DNA of 64,000 nt, from contig JAGDZR010000005.1 of assembly GCA_049115695.1 (NCBI GenBank), positions 62,001-126,000 of the forward strand. The letters run 5' to 3'. The notes below the pieces were generated by a model. That model worked only from the letters and a program-made list of their open reading frames with translations. It searched no databases and had not been told where the DNA came from. Made by a program: the position numbers and the translations under genes. Source of the stretch: JAGDZR01 sp049115695. Lineage in GTDB: Bacteria; Bacteroidota; Bacteroidia; Cytophagales; Cyclobacteriaceae. Shown piece after piece: positions 8,527 through 17,304 of this stretch (the first letter of the stretch is position 1; each line of letters begins with the position of its first letter).

Positions 8527-10218
8527 CTAAAACTTCTCATAATCACTATCCAAATTATCCCTTTCTTGTCCCAAATCCAGGTCGATACCCTTCGGCTCTG
8601 TTGGCTCATTTTTGCCCTTACGCTCATCAGCAGTCGGCGTGTCTTCCGATATTTTGGGTTCTTCAACTACCAGACTGCTGTAAACAGGCAGGTCCGTTAA
8701 AGTGTCCAGTTCACTATCTGCATCATCAAAGTCATTATCATCAACCTCTGTTATTGTTTGAACATCAGGTTTCGATAGATTATCCAATCGGAAGAACGAA
8801 ATTGTATTTTTAAGTTGATCTGCTTGTCCACTCAATTCTTGGGAATTAGCTGCCATTTCTTCGGCGACCGCTGCGTTTTGTTGAACAACTTTGTTGAGTT
8901 GCTGTATTGCATTATTGATTTGGTCTGCACCAGAGCTCTGCTCAACACTTGCAGCTGTAATCTCTTTTACCAGTTCAGCAGTTTTATTGATCTCGGGAAC
9001 TACTGCGCTGAGCATATCACCAGATGCTTGGGCGACTTCCATGCCTAGTAGCGATACCTGGTCTATTTCTGCCGCTGCTTCCTGGCTTCTTTCGGCGAGT
9101 CTTCTTATTTCTGCCGCCACGACTGCAAAGCCTTTTCCATGCTCACCAGCACGAGCGGCCTCAACAGCTGCATTTAATGCCAATAGATTAGTCTGCCTGG
9201 ATATTTCCCCAATGATTGAAATTTTGGCCGTGACCGACTGCATGGACTCCCGTGTCTTACTTACGAGATGATTGCTTTCAGTAATATTAGAAGCCCCTTC
9301 AGTGGCAATTGATTCAGTCTGCTTTGAGTTGCTTGTATTTTGATCAATGTTGGAGGCCATTTCTTCCATTGATGACGAAATTTCCTCTGCACTACTGGCT
9401 TGTTCCGAAGCTCCTTCAGACATTACCTGAGATGAAGCATTCATTTCCGAACTGGAATTAGCAATATTTTGAGAAACAACAACTACATCACCAATCACGG
9501 CTCGAAGTTTTGAGACCATTAGTTTGAGCGCAGAGCTTGCTTTACCAATTTCGTCTCCGGATCTGATTTCAACCTGTACTGACAGGTCACCTTCAGCAAC
9601 AGCAATAATATCCTTAGTAAAGGCAACAATGGGCGCAGAAATAATCTTAGAGACATAAATGATAAGGATAACGGATAGGATCAGAGCCCCGATTCCAACA
9701 CCTACAATTATGGCAATGGCATTTCCATTCTTAGAATCGAATGACTCAATCTCTTGGTTCAACATCAAGTTGATCTGTTCCGCAGCTTTGATAAGCTGTG
9801 TCTTACAAGTATTATAGGGTCCGGTGACATCATTGCCACTTTCCATCCCCTGAGTCATAAGGTCAAGATTATCTTTAGCCGAATTGATCACAGACTGCAC
9901 TTCGGTTAGGATGATTTCATCAGAGGCTTTTGATACATGGGTGATCAACTCCTGAAAATCATTCGACGTTTTTGCAATCAAGTTGAGCGCTTCACTGGTA
10001 TTGCTCTCATATCGATAAGCTTGATAGGCATTGGTGACCTGGAGATTAAGTTCATTGAGTTTTAGCTCAGTGGGAACCAGGTGACTTGCTATCCGTTTAT
10101 TAATATTTGCAATGTTGTTTGCGTCAATAAGTACAACTATAAGTACAGCAAGGGTCAGTACCATCAGCAACCCAAAGCTGAGTCCAATTTTTGTTCTTAT
10201 GTTCAAGTTTTCTAACAT
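8527..10218 (-). CDS. Methyl-accepting chemotaxis protein with C-terminal tether
   Basis: Chemoreceptor of 563 residues: TM1 near 10-31, a predicted helical periplasmic sensor (about 32-163), TM2 near 165-187, HAMP (about 188-240) and a signalling domain (about 245-490) with the canonical tip RQTNLLALNAAVEAARAGEH. After the coiled coil comes an acidic, proline-containing linker of about 70 residues ending in DYEKF. This matches the generalised CheR-binding pentapeptide x-aromatic-x-x-aromatic (NWETF in E. coli receptors). The gene lies between cheW and cheR, 24-25 bases from each, and is probably the main receptor of the operon. Confidence 0.95.
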   Translation of the reverse strand: MLENLNIRTKIGLSFGLLMVLTLAVLIVVLIDANNIANINKRIASHLVPTELKLNELNLQVTNAYQAYRYESNTSEALNLIAKTSNDFQELITHVSKASDEIILTEVQSVINSAKDNLDLMTQGMESGNDVTGPYNTCKTQLIKAAEQINLMLNQEIESFDSKNGNAIAIIVGVGIGALILSVILIIYVSKIISAPIVAFTKDIIAVAEGDLSVQVEIRSGDEIGKASSALKLMVSKLRAVIGDVVVVSQNIANSSSEMNASSQVMSEGASEQASSAEEISSSMEEMASNIDQNTSNSKQTESIATEGASNITESNHLVSKTRESMQSVTAKISIIGEISRQTNLLALNAAVEAARAGEHGKGFAVVAAEIRRLAERSQEAAAEIDQVSLLGMEVAQASGDMLSAVVPEINKTAELVKEITAASVEQSSGADQINNAIQQLNKVVQQNAAVAEEMAANSQELSGQADQLKNTISFFRLDNLSKPDVQTITEVDDNDFDDADSELDTLTDLPVYSSLVVEEPKISEDTPTADERKGKNEPTEPKGIDLDLGQERDNLDSDYEKF

Positions 10219-10242
10219 CTGGTTGGTGGATTGCTTTATGAA

Positions 10243-10755
10243 TTACTGAGCGATTTTGTCTGTTTCCTGCATGAATTGAACATCTTCAATTGAGAATACT
10301 TCGCTAAGATTAAGTAGCATAATGAAATCATCCTCTCTTTGAAACATTCCTTCAATGAAGTCAAGTCGATATTTTGCTTCGATGGTTGGAGAAGGCATGA
10401 TCTTGGATTGATTGATTTCCAGCACTTCAAGTACCGCATCTACCAAAGTGCCTATTTGAAGTAATTCTCCTTCTACCTCAATCTCGATGACTACTATACA
10501 AGTATCAATCGCATACTCGATTGGCTCAAGGCCAAATTTGACGCGTGTATCTACCAATGGGAGTACTTTTCCTCTTAGGTTGATAATGCCAGCCATATAG
10601 TTTGGTGCTCGCGGAATTCTAGTGATTTTCGGAACTTCTAAAATTTCGATCACTTTGATTACATCCACAGCAAACAACTCTTCATCCAATTTGAATGATA
10701 GGTAGGATTGTATTACTTGATCGTCCGCAGACTCGTTTGGTGCTACTACGCTCAT
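10243..10755 (-). CDS. cheW: Chemotaxis coupling protein CheW
   Basis: Adaptor of 170 residues linking receptors to CheA. It consists of one CheW-like SH3-fold module: YLSFKLDEELFAVDVIKVIEI, then MAGIINLRGKVLPLVDTRVKFG, then LVDAVLEVLEI and the C-terminal FIEGMFQREDDFIMLLNL strand pair, all typical. Its ATG overlaps the cheA stop (ATGA), so the two are translationally coupled. The C-terminal 15 residues extend beyond the domain. It is the only stand-alone cheW in the window. Confidence 0.95.
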   Translation of the reverse strand: MSVVAPNESADDQVIQSYLSFKLDEELFAVDVIKVIEILEVPKITRIPRAPNYMAGIINLRGKVLPLVDTRVKFGLEPIEYAIDTCIVVIEIEVEGELLQIGTLVDAVLEVLEINQSKIMPSPTIEAKYRLDFIEGMFQREDDFIMLLNLSEVFSIEDVQFMQETDKIAQ

Positions 10756-12812
10756 TGTGCTGTTAATTTTTGTTTAACTACTTTATGTGAGATTATTTTA
10801 TATGTATCTAATACCAGTGCGATGGTGCCATCGCCTAGTATGGTCGCTCCGGAAATGAATTCCTGATGGCGATAATATTTTCCAACGGGTTTTAAAACGG
10901 CCTGATATTCGCCAACAATATTGTCAACACACAGACCGATTTTACTTTCTCCATTGTGAATAATGATGACACTTGATTTTGCTGGCATGCTATCGTCTTC
11001 CATATGAAACTCTCGTCTCAAATCAACAAAAGGAAGTTGCTCGCCATCTAGTAATATCAGCTGATTAAAATCGTTCTCAAGGTCAGTTCTCAATACTTCA
11101 TGACACTTGTTTACCACTGCCAAGGGTATAACAAAATACGTTTCCTGTAGCTTGACGAGTAAGCCGTCAATCACTGAAAGTGTAAGAGGCAATCCAAGGG
11201 TAATTGTGGTGCCTTTGTCTTTTTCTGAAGAGACAGAAATGTCTCCTCTTATTTCCATGATATTCTTTTTCACAACATCCATACCAACACCACGTCCCGA
11301 AAGATCTGAAACGTTGGTAGCAGTAGAAAATCCAGCTGTGAATATTAAGTCGAAGATTTCCTTTTCTGTGAGGTTGTCTTCCTTGGTAATGATTCCTTTT
11401 TCGATTGCTTTCTTGCGTATCTTTTCTGTGTCCAATCCACTACCATCATCCTGAATCTGGATGTACACTTTAGCACCCGAATAGTAAGCTTTTAATTTAA
11501 TTGAGCCATTGCTAGGCTTTCCTTTTTTGATACGTTCCTCCCTGGTTTCGATACCGTGATCCACACTATTTCGGATCAAGTGCATCAGTGGATCCGTAAG
11601 ACTCTCAATAATTGTTTTGTCGAGTTCCGTTTCGCCACCTTCTGTGATGAATTCAACTGATTTGTCCAATTGAATTGAGACATCACGAACGAATCGTTGA
11701 AATCTTCCAAATAGATTATTGATCTCAATCAAGGTCATGCCAAAAGCAATATCTCTCAGCTGTCTGGAAAGTTTTTCTACATTTTCAGAGATCGTTTCCA
11801 GAAGTGGATCTGGATTATTTTGTGAGTACAATGACAAACCAGCCTGAGTGGTAACCAACTCGCTGACTTGATTCATTAGCTCATCTAATTTGTCGGATGG
11901 GACTCTTATGCTTGAAATTGTCTTTCCTTTAGCTACTGCCGGCCCTTTGGTGCTTGGGGCTGCTACATGTATTTCTTCTTCTTTGACTTCCACTGGGGTT
12001 GATTCTTCTTTCTGAAGACCTTCGGCGATTTTCTTCAGGGTATCAATTTTAAAAGGTTCAGAGGTGAGGTCTTTTTTAGGAAGCTGACTAACAAATTCAG
12101 AATTTGAAACCAGATCTCCATTTGTAATTACATCGACCGATATTTTTGAGGTGTCTTCTACGAAAATGAACACATCTTTAAGTGCATTTTCACCTGCATC
12201 TGTTGCTAGTATTACATCCCATGTAGTATAACATTTATCATGATGAAAATCTTTACCAATGGCTTTTTGATTGATGTATGCATAGACGCGGGCTTTTCCC
12301 AAATCAGCCAATTCATCCACTAAAAGAAGTGGATTGGTGCCGTCCAGAAATAAATTATCGTTTGGCTCGAAGCGCACCAGGTAAGTTTTGTTTCGGTGTT
12401 GAAACTCAGGTGACATTTCGGTACTGGTTTCAGATGAGCTTTCAAGGATGTTCTTGATTTGATCTGATAATTCGGCATGGTTTTGAACATCTGCTGCATC
12501 GCTGATTTCCGGATCCAGCACAATTTTCCTAAGGTGATCCAGTGATTTAAATGTAGTGTCAATTACATGTCTGGACAGGGTCATTTCGTGAGCCCGCACC
12601 TTATCATAAATTGTCTCAATGTTGTGAATGAAGTCCGCCACCTTGGTCGACCCGTACATGCTACTACTGCCCTTGAGGGTATGCATGGATCTAAAGACAT
12701 CAGCAATGAGCGCAGAGTCCTCTGGAGAATTTTCCAGCATCAGTAGCGATTGCTCCATTTGCTTAAAAAGATCTTCTGCTTCCTCGAGATATATATTCCT
12801 CAAATTGACCAT
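10752..12812 (-). CDS. cheA: Chemotaxis histidine kinase CheA
   Basis: Kinase of 686 residues. P1/HPt domain with phospho-acceptor H44 (FRSMHTLKGSS); a region of about 150-250 in the P2 position; P3 dimerisation helices beginning near IRVPSDKLDELMNQ; P4 ATPase domain with N-box (HLIRNSVDHGIE), G1 (QDDGSGLD) and G2 (GRGVGMDVV); P5 CheW-like domain to the C-terminus (LPLTLSVIDGLLV onwards). All catalytic elements are present. The stop of the preceding response-regulator gene shares one base with the cheA ATG (TAATG), and its own stop overlaps cheW. It phosphorylates CheY and CheB. Confidence 0.96.
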   Translation of the reverse strand: MVNLRNIYLEEAEDLFKQMEQSLLMLENSPEDSALIADVFRSMHTLKGSSSMYGSTKVADFIHNIETIYDKVRAHEMTLSRHVIDTTFKSLDHLRKIVLDPEISDAADVQNHAELSDQIKNILESSSETSTEMSPEFQHRNKTYLVRFEPNDNLFLDGTNPLLLVDELADLGKARVYAYINQKAIGKDFHHDKCYTTWDVILATDAGENALKDVFIFVEDTSKISVDVITNGDLVSNSEFVSQLPKKDLTSEPFKIDTLKKIAEGLQKEESTPVEVKEEEIHVAAPSTKGPAVAKGKTISSIRVPSDKLDELMNQVSELVTTQAGLSLYSQNNPDPLLETISENVEKLSRQLRDIAFGMTLIEINNLFGRFQRFVRDVSIQLDKSVEFITEGGETELDKTIIESLTDPLMHLIRNSVDHGIETREERIKKGKPSNGSIKLKAYYSGAKVYIQIQDDGSGLDTEKIRKKAIEKGIITKEDNLTEKEIFDLIFTAGFSTATNVSDLSGRGVGMDVVKKNIMEIRGDISVSSEKDKGTTITLGLPLTLSVIDGLLVKLQETYFVIPLAVVNKCHEVLRTDLENDFNQLILLDGEQLPFVDLRREFHMEDDSMPAKSSVIIIHNGESKIGLCVDNIVGEYQAVLKPVGKYYRHQEFISGATILGDGTIALVLDTYKIISHKVVKQKLTAQ

Positions 12813-13183
12813 TAGCGAATTACTTTATGCACGATTTTCAATAACTTATCTTCCTCAAAAGGCTTAACCATCCATCCAGTAACTCCTGCATTTTTGGCTT
12901 CTTTCTTTTTGTCAAGATGAGATTCAGTAGTGAGCATCAAAATGGGCACATATTTGAATTCCATCAGCGAACGCACTTCCTTGATTAAACCGATCCCATC
13001 CATAACTGGCATGAAGAGGTCAGTAATGATCAGCGCAATGGCATCCTCAAACTTTAGCAGTTGGTCAACACCGTCTCTACCGTTGACGCCTTTGATAACG
13101 TTGTATCCGGCATTCTCCAGTGTGCTGCCTACCAGTTCCCTGATGCTCTCTGAGTCGTCTACTATGAGAATATTCTTTTTCAT
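12812..13183 (-). CDS. CheY-like single-domain response regulator
   Basis: Receiver domain of 123 residues from the ATG at 13183 (a TTG three codons upstream is the alternative), with D9/D10, phospho-acceptor D55 and K106 (VKPF). The segment MLTTES carries the conserved Thr. The start lies one base after the stop of the STAS gene and the stop is fused to the cheA start, so it is co-translated with cheA. PatA-type or CheY-type receivers directly upstream of cheA are common in large chemotaxis operons. It is likely the first CheA target. Confidence 0.9.
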   Translation of the reverse strand: MKKNILIVDDSESIRELVGSTLENAGYNVIKGVNGRDGVDQLLKFEDAIALIITDLFMPVMDGIGLIKEVRSLMEFKYVPILMLTTESHLDKKKEAKNAGVTGWMVKPFEEDKLLKIVHKVIR

Positions 13184-13184
13184 T

Positions 13185-13805
13185 TTAAACAAGTTTTGGA
13201 ATAAACATCAGATCTACAAATCCGGCTTTCACAATTATTTTTTTAATATTACTGGGTAACTCTGAATCTATCGTTACCGTTTTTTTGTTTGCTTTTGCAA
13301 AGTTCGTTTTGAAGTAAAACAACATCTGGATAAAGCTCAGATCCAACTCGACAACATCCTTCAAATAGAAGTCGACCAGATCGTAGTTTTCGAACACTGG
13401 TGTAATTGCGTTGTGGAACTGACTTACATTATTGATTGTCAACTTTCCTTCAAGAAAAACTTTGGTCTTTCTGACCTTTTTCCTTGGAGATGGTTTAAGT
13501 GAAATAGCAGCGTCTTTGAACTTTTCCTGAACCTTAGCCGGTTGAGTAGCCATGGGTTGATCGACCTGAGCCTTGTCCAATTTTTCAGGACTCTTTCCAG
13601 TCACTTTTACAGGTTTTGCTGCTTTCGCAACTACTTTCTTAGGTTCAGCTTTTTTGGTCTGGCCCTTTGGCTTACCAGACTTTTTTACTGATTTTTTTGT
13701 CGCCTGTGTTTTTGACTTACCAGCGGTTTTCGCCTTCAACTCTTGCAGAAGACCCTTTGGTTTTTTGTCATCATCAGACTTTTTCATGTTAGATCCTAAA
13801 GCCAT
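13185..13805 (-). CDS. STAS-domain protein with lysine/alanine-rich N-terminal tail
   Basis: Protein of 206 residues in two parts. Residues 1-115 are low-complexity and very basic, with many Lys, Ala and Pro in KAKTAGKSKTQATKK-like stretches resembling histone-H1-type or nucleoid-binding tails. Residues ~116-206 fit a STAS fold: EGKLTINNVSQFHN, then DLVDFYLKDVVELDLSFIQML, then KKTVTIDSE and KAGF. The usual anti-anti-sigma phosphoserine position is not clearly present. It lies six bases after parA and one base before a CheY-like gene. A role as ParA partner, linking the chemosensory array to the nucleoid or to CheA, is inferred from the basic tail and position. Function is not established. Confidence 0.72.
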   Translation of the reverse strand: MALGSNMKKSDDDKKPKGLLQELKAKTAGKSKTQATKKSVKKSGKPKGQTKKAEPKKVVAKAAKPVKVTGKSPEKLDKAQVDQPMATQPAKVQEKFKDAAISLKPSPRKKVRKTKVFLEGKLTINNVSQFHNAITPVFENYDLVDFYLKDVVELDLSFIQMLFYFKTNFAKANKKTVTIDSELPSNIKKIIVKAGFVDLMFIPKLV

Positions 13806-13811
13806 CTATTG

Positions 13812-14555
13812 TTATGCTTTTACTTTGATCAATTTCTTTATTTCTTTTGACACCTTCAAATAGTCTTGAGCACTATTTGAAGAAGGTGAATAACTTACGA
13901 CACTTTTTCCGAAAGAAGGTGCCTCGGCTGCCTTAACATTTGTTCGTACCTCATTTTTAAATACATGCACATCGAAATTATCGATGACGTGTTGCTTAAT
14001 TTCCCTGGTAAGTGATTTTCGATTGTCAACCAGAACGGGTAAAACACCTAAAATTTCTAATTCAGGATTGGAGGTCATTTTTACCTCATTGACTGTATCA
14101 AGAATTTGAACCAACCCCTGTATACTGAATACATCCAATTGGATGGGAATCAATACTCTATCTGCCGCTGCAAGTGCGTTGATCGTTAACAATGATAGAG
14201 ACGGAGGACAATCAATGAGCACATAATCAAAATCATGCGCAACCTCTAGTGACTTTCTTAACGTAAATTCAGGATCTTTAGTGCCAAATTTTAGAGCAGA
14301 TAATCGCTGATCGCTTGGAGCTATGTACATGCCTTCACGCTCTTCTAAAATATCAGCCCAGCCAACACTGCTACTTAAAACATCCCTAACCCCAAATTCA
14401 AAATCATTAACCCCAAGTGAGTAGCTCAGGTTTCCCTGAGGATCAAAATCGACCAACATTACATTCTGCTTGCTTTTCGCTAGCGCAGCTCCCACGTTTA
14501 CGGTGGTTGTAGTTTTGCCTGTGCCTCCTTTTTGATTAATAACGGTGATTATCAT
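13812..14555 (-). CDS. ParA/Soj-family ATPase of the chemotaxis operon
   Basis: ATPase of 247 residues from the ATG at 14555; a TTG six codons upstream would be unusual. The deviant Walker A is KGGTGKTT with signature K9 and catalytic K14. VDFDPQGNLS and the Walker B strand YVLIDCPPSLS follow. No N-terminal HTH is present, so it is the short Soj/MipZ/ParC-like class. No parB or parS-like site is nearby and it is the first gene of the che operon. This suggests it positions chemoreceptor arrays (as ParC or PpfA do) rather than segregating the chromosome (inference). Confidence 0.88.
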   Translation of the reverse strand: MIITVINQKGGTGKTTTTVNVGAALAKSKQNVMLVDFDPQGNLSYSLGVNDFEFGVRDVLSSSVGWADILEEREGMYIAPSDQRLSALKFGTKDPEFTLRKSLEVAHDFDYVLIDCPPSLSLLTINALAAADRVLIPIQLDVFSIQGLVQILDTVNEVKMTSNPELEILGVLPVLVDNRKSLTREIKQHVIDNFDVHVFKNEVRTNVKAAEAPSFGKSVVSYSPSSNSAQDYLKVSKEIKKLIKVKA

Positions 14556-14934
14556 GGTGGTTAATATTGACAATGAATAATTCTAGTGAATATAATAGCT
14601 ACATTCAAAGCAATCAAAGCTCTCGTGTCAATTTTATTTTGGGTTGATTCATTCATTTACAAAAGCATAATTACGTTAATTATTCACCACCTTAATAAAG
14701 AGAAGAGTCATCTGGGATAATTTAAGATTGAATGAGCTAATGTGACGATGAGCAGAATTCAATAATGCCAATAAGTAAGGACCCATGGGGTCGTGCCTTG
14801 TGAATATTTGTCGCTGATAGAAAATTGGCTTTCATTGGAAGCAGTTTGTCGGCACTAATTTGGGGCTACCATTTTGGCAATTTACCAGGAATTGAGGACT
14901 TGTTGGACGTTATTGAACAGCGTTTTTTTATCTT
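14556..14934. other. Intergenic region upstream of the chemotaxis operon
   Basis: 379 AT-rich bases without a credible gene. It should contain the main promoter of the minus-strand che operon. A weak candidate reads TTGATT (plus 14612-14617 complement), 17 bases, TATATT (14589-14594 complement), ending 34 bases before the parA ATG. This is a sigma-70 style match, not the Bacteroidota TAnnTTTG form, so it is only suggestive. Confidence 0.4.
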
Positions 14935-15591
14935 TTAGTTGTTGAATTTTGCCTTGATCACGGCATCTGAGATCTCAACATTTCTCAAATTCTGATCATC
15001 TGGAATGGGTGTTTCATATTGTGATGAAAGAGGGAGTACACCTGCCCATATTGGAAGCTGATAGTCTTCAGTATCATCCACCGGAGGGCCTGTACGGATC
15101 TTGGCAGATGCTTGGGTGATGTCCAATGCAATGACTTTTGTAATTTTTAGCTCTTTTTCATTGGGCTGTCGAACTTCGTCCCACCTGTCAGGAATGATAT
15201 TATTAGTAATGATTTCAAGCGCTTTCATTTTTTCTACGTCATCTTCGATGAGTTTTGGTTTTCCGAAAATTACAGCCGAGCGATAATTGAATGAATGATG
15301 AAAAGCGGATCGGGCCAAAACAAGTCCATCCAGATGGGTGACCGTCACGCTCACCTGGCTTGCATCTAGTAGTGCGTTGAGAGATCTGTTTGCAACTGCA
15401 CCATGAAGATAAATCGTGTCATTCAGCCTGCCATATCCGGTAGGGATGGCCATAGGTGTTCCGTTGAATAGATATGTCAGGTGACAGATATAGTGATCGT
15501 CAAGAATTTTGTAAACATCAGACCTATCATAGGTAGCTCTTTTAGGCCCTCTAACTACTCTGTTTAATTCACTTTTCTCAAATGTGCTCAT
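14935..15591 (-). CDS. FMN-binding pyridoxamine 5'-phosphate oxidase-like protein (NimA-like)
   Basis: Protein of 218 residues of the split-barrel flavin-binding family (Pyridox_ox_2 type). Recognisable segments are ILDDHYICHLTYLFNGTPMAIPTGY near the N-terminus, IYLHGAVANRSL, VSVTVTHLDGLVLARSAFHHSFNYRS and VIFGKPKLI. This pattern is that of flavin-nucleotide-binding proteins, including 5-nitroimidazole reductase-like NimA, rather than true PdxH. It is divergent from a MocR-type regulator 87 bases away, and such regulators commonly control the neighbouring flavoprotein or B6 gene. Its substrate is unknown. Confidence 0.82.
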   Translation of the reverse strand: MSTFEKSELNRVVRGPKRATYDRSDVYKILDDHYICHLTYLFNGTPMAIPTGYGRLNDTIYLHGAVANRSLNALLDASQVSVTVTHLDGLVLARSAFHHSFNYRSAVIFGKPKLIEDDVEKMKALEIITNNIIPDRWDEVRQPNEKELKITKVIALDITQASAKIRTGPPVDDTEDYQLPIWAGVLPLSSQYETPIPDDQNLRNVEISDAVIKAKFNN

Positions 15592-15630
15592 AGAAAATAT
15601 ATGTTTTTAAAGAACGAAAATAAAATGTAT

Positions 15631-15675
15631 CCGGACTATCTTGATGGTCCAATTTAGATAATCTAAACAGTCCGG
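15631..15675. promoter_or_regulatory. Candidate operator between divergent FMN-protein and MocR genes
   Basis: The 87-base divergent gap is rich in symmetry. CCGGACT (15631-15637) is inverted as AGTCCGG (15669-15675). GGACTATC (15633-15640) pairs with GATGGTCC (15643-15650) with one mismatch. TTTAGATAATCTAAA (15653-15667) is a perfect odd-length palindrome. The cluster ends three bases before the regulator ATG, as expected for autoregulation by a MocR-family protein. Confidence 0.5.
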
Positions 15676-15678
15676 TGA

Positions 15679-17148
15679 ATGTTGCCTTTACAGACAATGA
15701 TCAAGATCGATTTCAAAAGCAGTATACCTGTATATATGCAGCTGGCAAACGGAATCTCTTCTTTAATAAGTGATGGTACATTGGCGCCAAATGCAAAACT
15801 TCCTAGTTCGCGACGGTTAGCAGCGATAATGGAACTGAACCGCAATACTGTAGTTCGCTCAATAGACGAGCTGCAAATTCAGGGCTGGATTAAAGTAATA
15901 CCTTCAAGAGGGGCTCATGTCAATGGTGACATTCCTGAGTTTGTACCAAAACCTTTGATTTCAAAGGGCTTATCGATGATAGCAGATCAAGCTTCTTTCG
16001 GATATAAAAGAACAGGGTTGAATTGGTATGAATCGGATTCGGCAATTCCAGTAAAAGTTAAAGTGGATGAAGGAATACCAGATGTTCGAATTGCACCAAT
16101 CAATGAGTTTCGTAGGACTTTTTCGGCAGTTTTGAGTAGGAATTCTGGTCTGAAACTATTGAATTATGGAGACGCACAAGGGAATATTGATTTAAGGAGA
16201 ACGCTTGTTGGATATTTAAGACATACCAGAGGGTTGAAATTTTCGGAACAACAAATACTCATTACTCGAGGTAGTCAGATGGGGATTTATCTGGCTGCAA
16301 CCCTTATGCTAGAAAAAGGAGATAAAGTTGGTGTTGGGCAGTTGAACTATACAACAGCAAATCAAACTATGAAATTTGTTGGGGGAAAGCTAATTGACCT
16401 TCGTCATGATGAGGAAGGGTTGGATATTTCTCACTTGACAACAATGTGTGAGAAACATCGGATGAAAATGGTTTATGTAACGCCACATCATCACCATCCG
16501 ACCACAGCGATGATGTCGGCTGAAAGAAGAATTCGTTTGCTCAATCTAGCCAGGAAGCACAATTTCTGCGTTTTAGAAGACGATTACGATTATGACTTTC
16601 ATTACAAGCGATCTCCTCGTCTGCCACTTGCCAGTATGGATACTTCTGGACACGTGATATATATTGGGAGTATTTGCAAATTGATGGCACCTGGAGTACG
16701 TGTAGGATACATGATCGGACCAACGGACTTTATTAAAGAAGCAACGCTACTGCGAAGAGTGTTAGATCGTCAAGGAGAGCAAGCAATTGAGTATAGCTTG
16801 TCTCAAATGATCAAAAACGGCGATCTGCAACGACATAGTCGTAAGGCAATCAAAATCTATCATGAAAGACGAGATAGGCTTGTGGAAATTCTTAATAATG
16901 CCAAGTTGTTTGAGTTCACAACACCAGAAGGAGGGATGGCCATTTGGGTGAAGTTGAAAGCTGATTATTCCTGGGGAGTGTTGACAGAGGCGTTAATGAA
17001 AAGAGGCGTTGCAATTCCGGACTGGCGGACATTTGACTCGAAAAATATAGGACATAAAGGAATGAGACTAGGATTTGCTTCGTTGAATGAGCAGGAAATG
17101 CAGTATTTTGGGACGCAACTAATCGAAGTGGCGAATGATTTGACGTAA
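15679..17148 (+). CDS. MocR/PdxR-type regulator (GntR HTH fused to class I aminotransferase)
   Basis: Protein of 489 residues. An N-terminal GntR winged helix (about 12-85: PVYMQLANGISSLISDG, LPSSRRLAAIMELNRNTVVR) is joined to a fold-type-I PLP aminotransferase domain. The PLP-lysine segment is YIGSICKLMAPGVRVGY, and TPHHHHPTT and LEDDYDYDF are also typical. The start MLPLQTMIKIDF resembles other Bacteroidota members, so ATG 15679 is preferred over ATG 15697. It is divergent from the FMN-binding protein gene, its probable target, with palindromes between them. It probably senses PLP or an amine. A strong hairpin terminator follows. Confidence 0.9.
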   Translation: MLPLQTMIKIDFKSSIPVYMQLANGISSLISDGTLAPNAKLPSSRRLAAIMELNRNTVVRSIDELQIQGWIKVIPSRGAHVNGDIPEFVPKPLISKGLSMIADQASFGYKRTGLNWYESDSAIPVKVKVDEGIPDVRIAPINEFRRTFSAVLSRNSGLKLLNYGDAQGNIDLRRTLVGYLRHTRGLKFSEQQILITRGSQMGIYLAATLMLEKGDKVGVGQLNYTTANQTMKFVGGKLIDLRHDEEGLDISHLTTMCEKHRMKMVYVTPHHHHPTTAMMSAERRIRLLNLARKHNFCVLEDDYDYDFHYKRSPRLPLASMDTSGHVIYIGSICKLMAPGVRVGYMIGPTDFIKEATLLRRVLDRQGEQAIEYSLSQMIKNGDLQRHSRKAIKIYHERRDRLVEILNNAKLFEFTTPEGGMAIWVKLKADYSWGVLTEALMKRGVAIPDWRTFDSKNIGHKGMRLGFASLNEQEMQYFGTQLIEVANDLT

Positions 17149-17177
17149 GTATATGCCCCTGCTAGATTGTTCTTGCC

Positions 17178-17205
17178 CCTGTTGGTGTTATCACCAACAG
17201 GTTTT
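17178..17205 (+). terminator. Rho-independent terminator after the MocR gene
   Basis: A perfect 10-bp stem, CCTGTTGGTG / CACCAACAGG (17178-17201) with a TTAT loop, is followed by TTTT. It lies 30 bases after the stop of the regulator gene. Confidence 0.85.
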
Positions 17206-17250
17206 GTTCCTGTCGGATTGTCGGTGAGAACACCAAATAATGGTGAATAA

Positions 17251-17278
17251 CAAAAAGGCGCTCAAAATTGAAGCGCCT
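17251..17278 (-). terminator. Rho-independent terminator after the response regulator gene
   Basis: AGGCGCT (17256-17262) and AGCGCCT (17272-17278) form a 7-bp GC-rich stem. On the minus strand it is followed by a U run (plus-strand A run 17252-17256). It serves the gene ending at 17305. Confidence 0.8.
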
Positions 17279-17304
17279 GAAGTGTGGAGGTCGGTATTAA
17301 TGTT

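Noticed and set aside
8891..9271. 126-codon plus-strand frame opposite the receptor signalling domain
   Set aside because: Ser/Ala-rich mirror of the receptor coiled coil, with no independent support.
13812..14934. Chromosome origin/partition locus suggested by the ParA gene
   Set aside because: No parB, parS-like inverted repeats or DnaA boxes nearby; the gene is fused into the chemotaxis operon.
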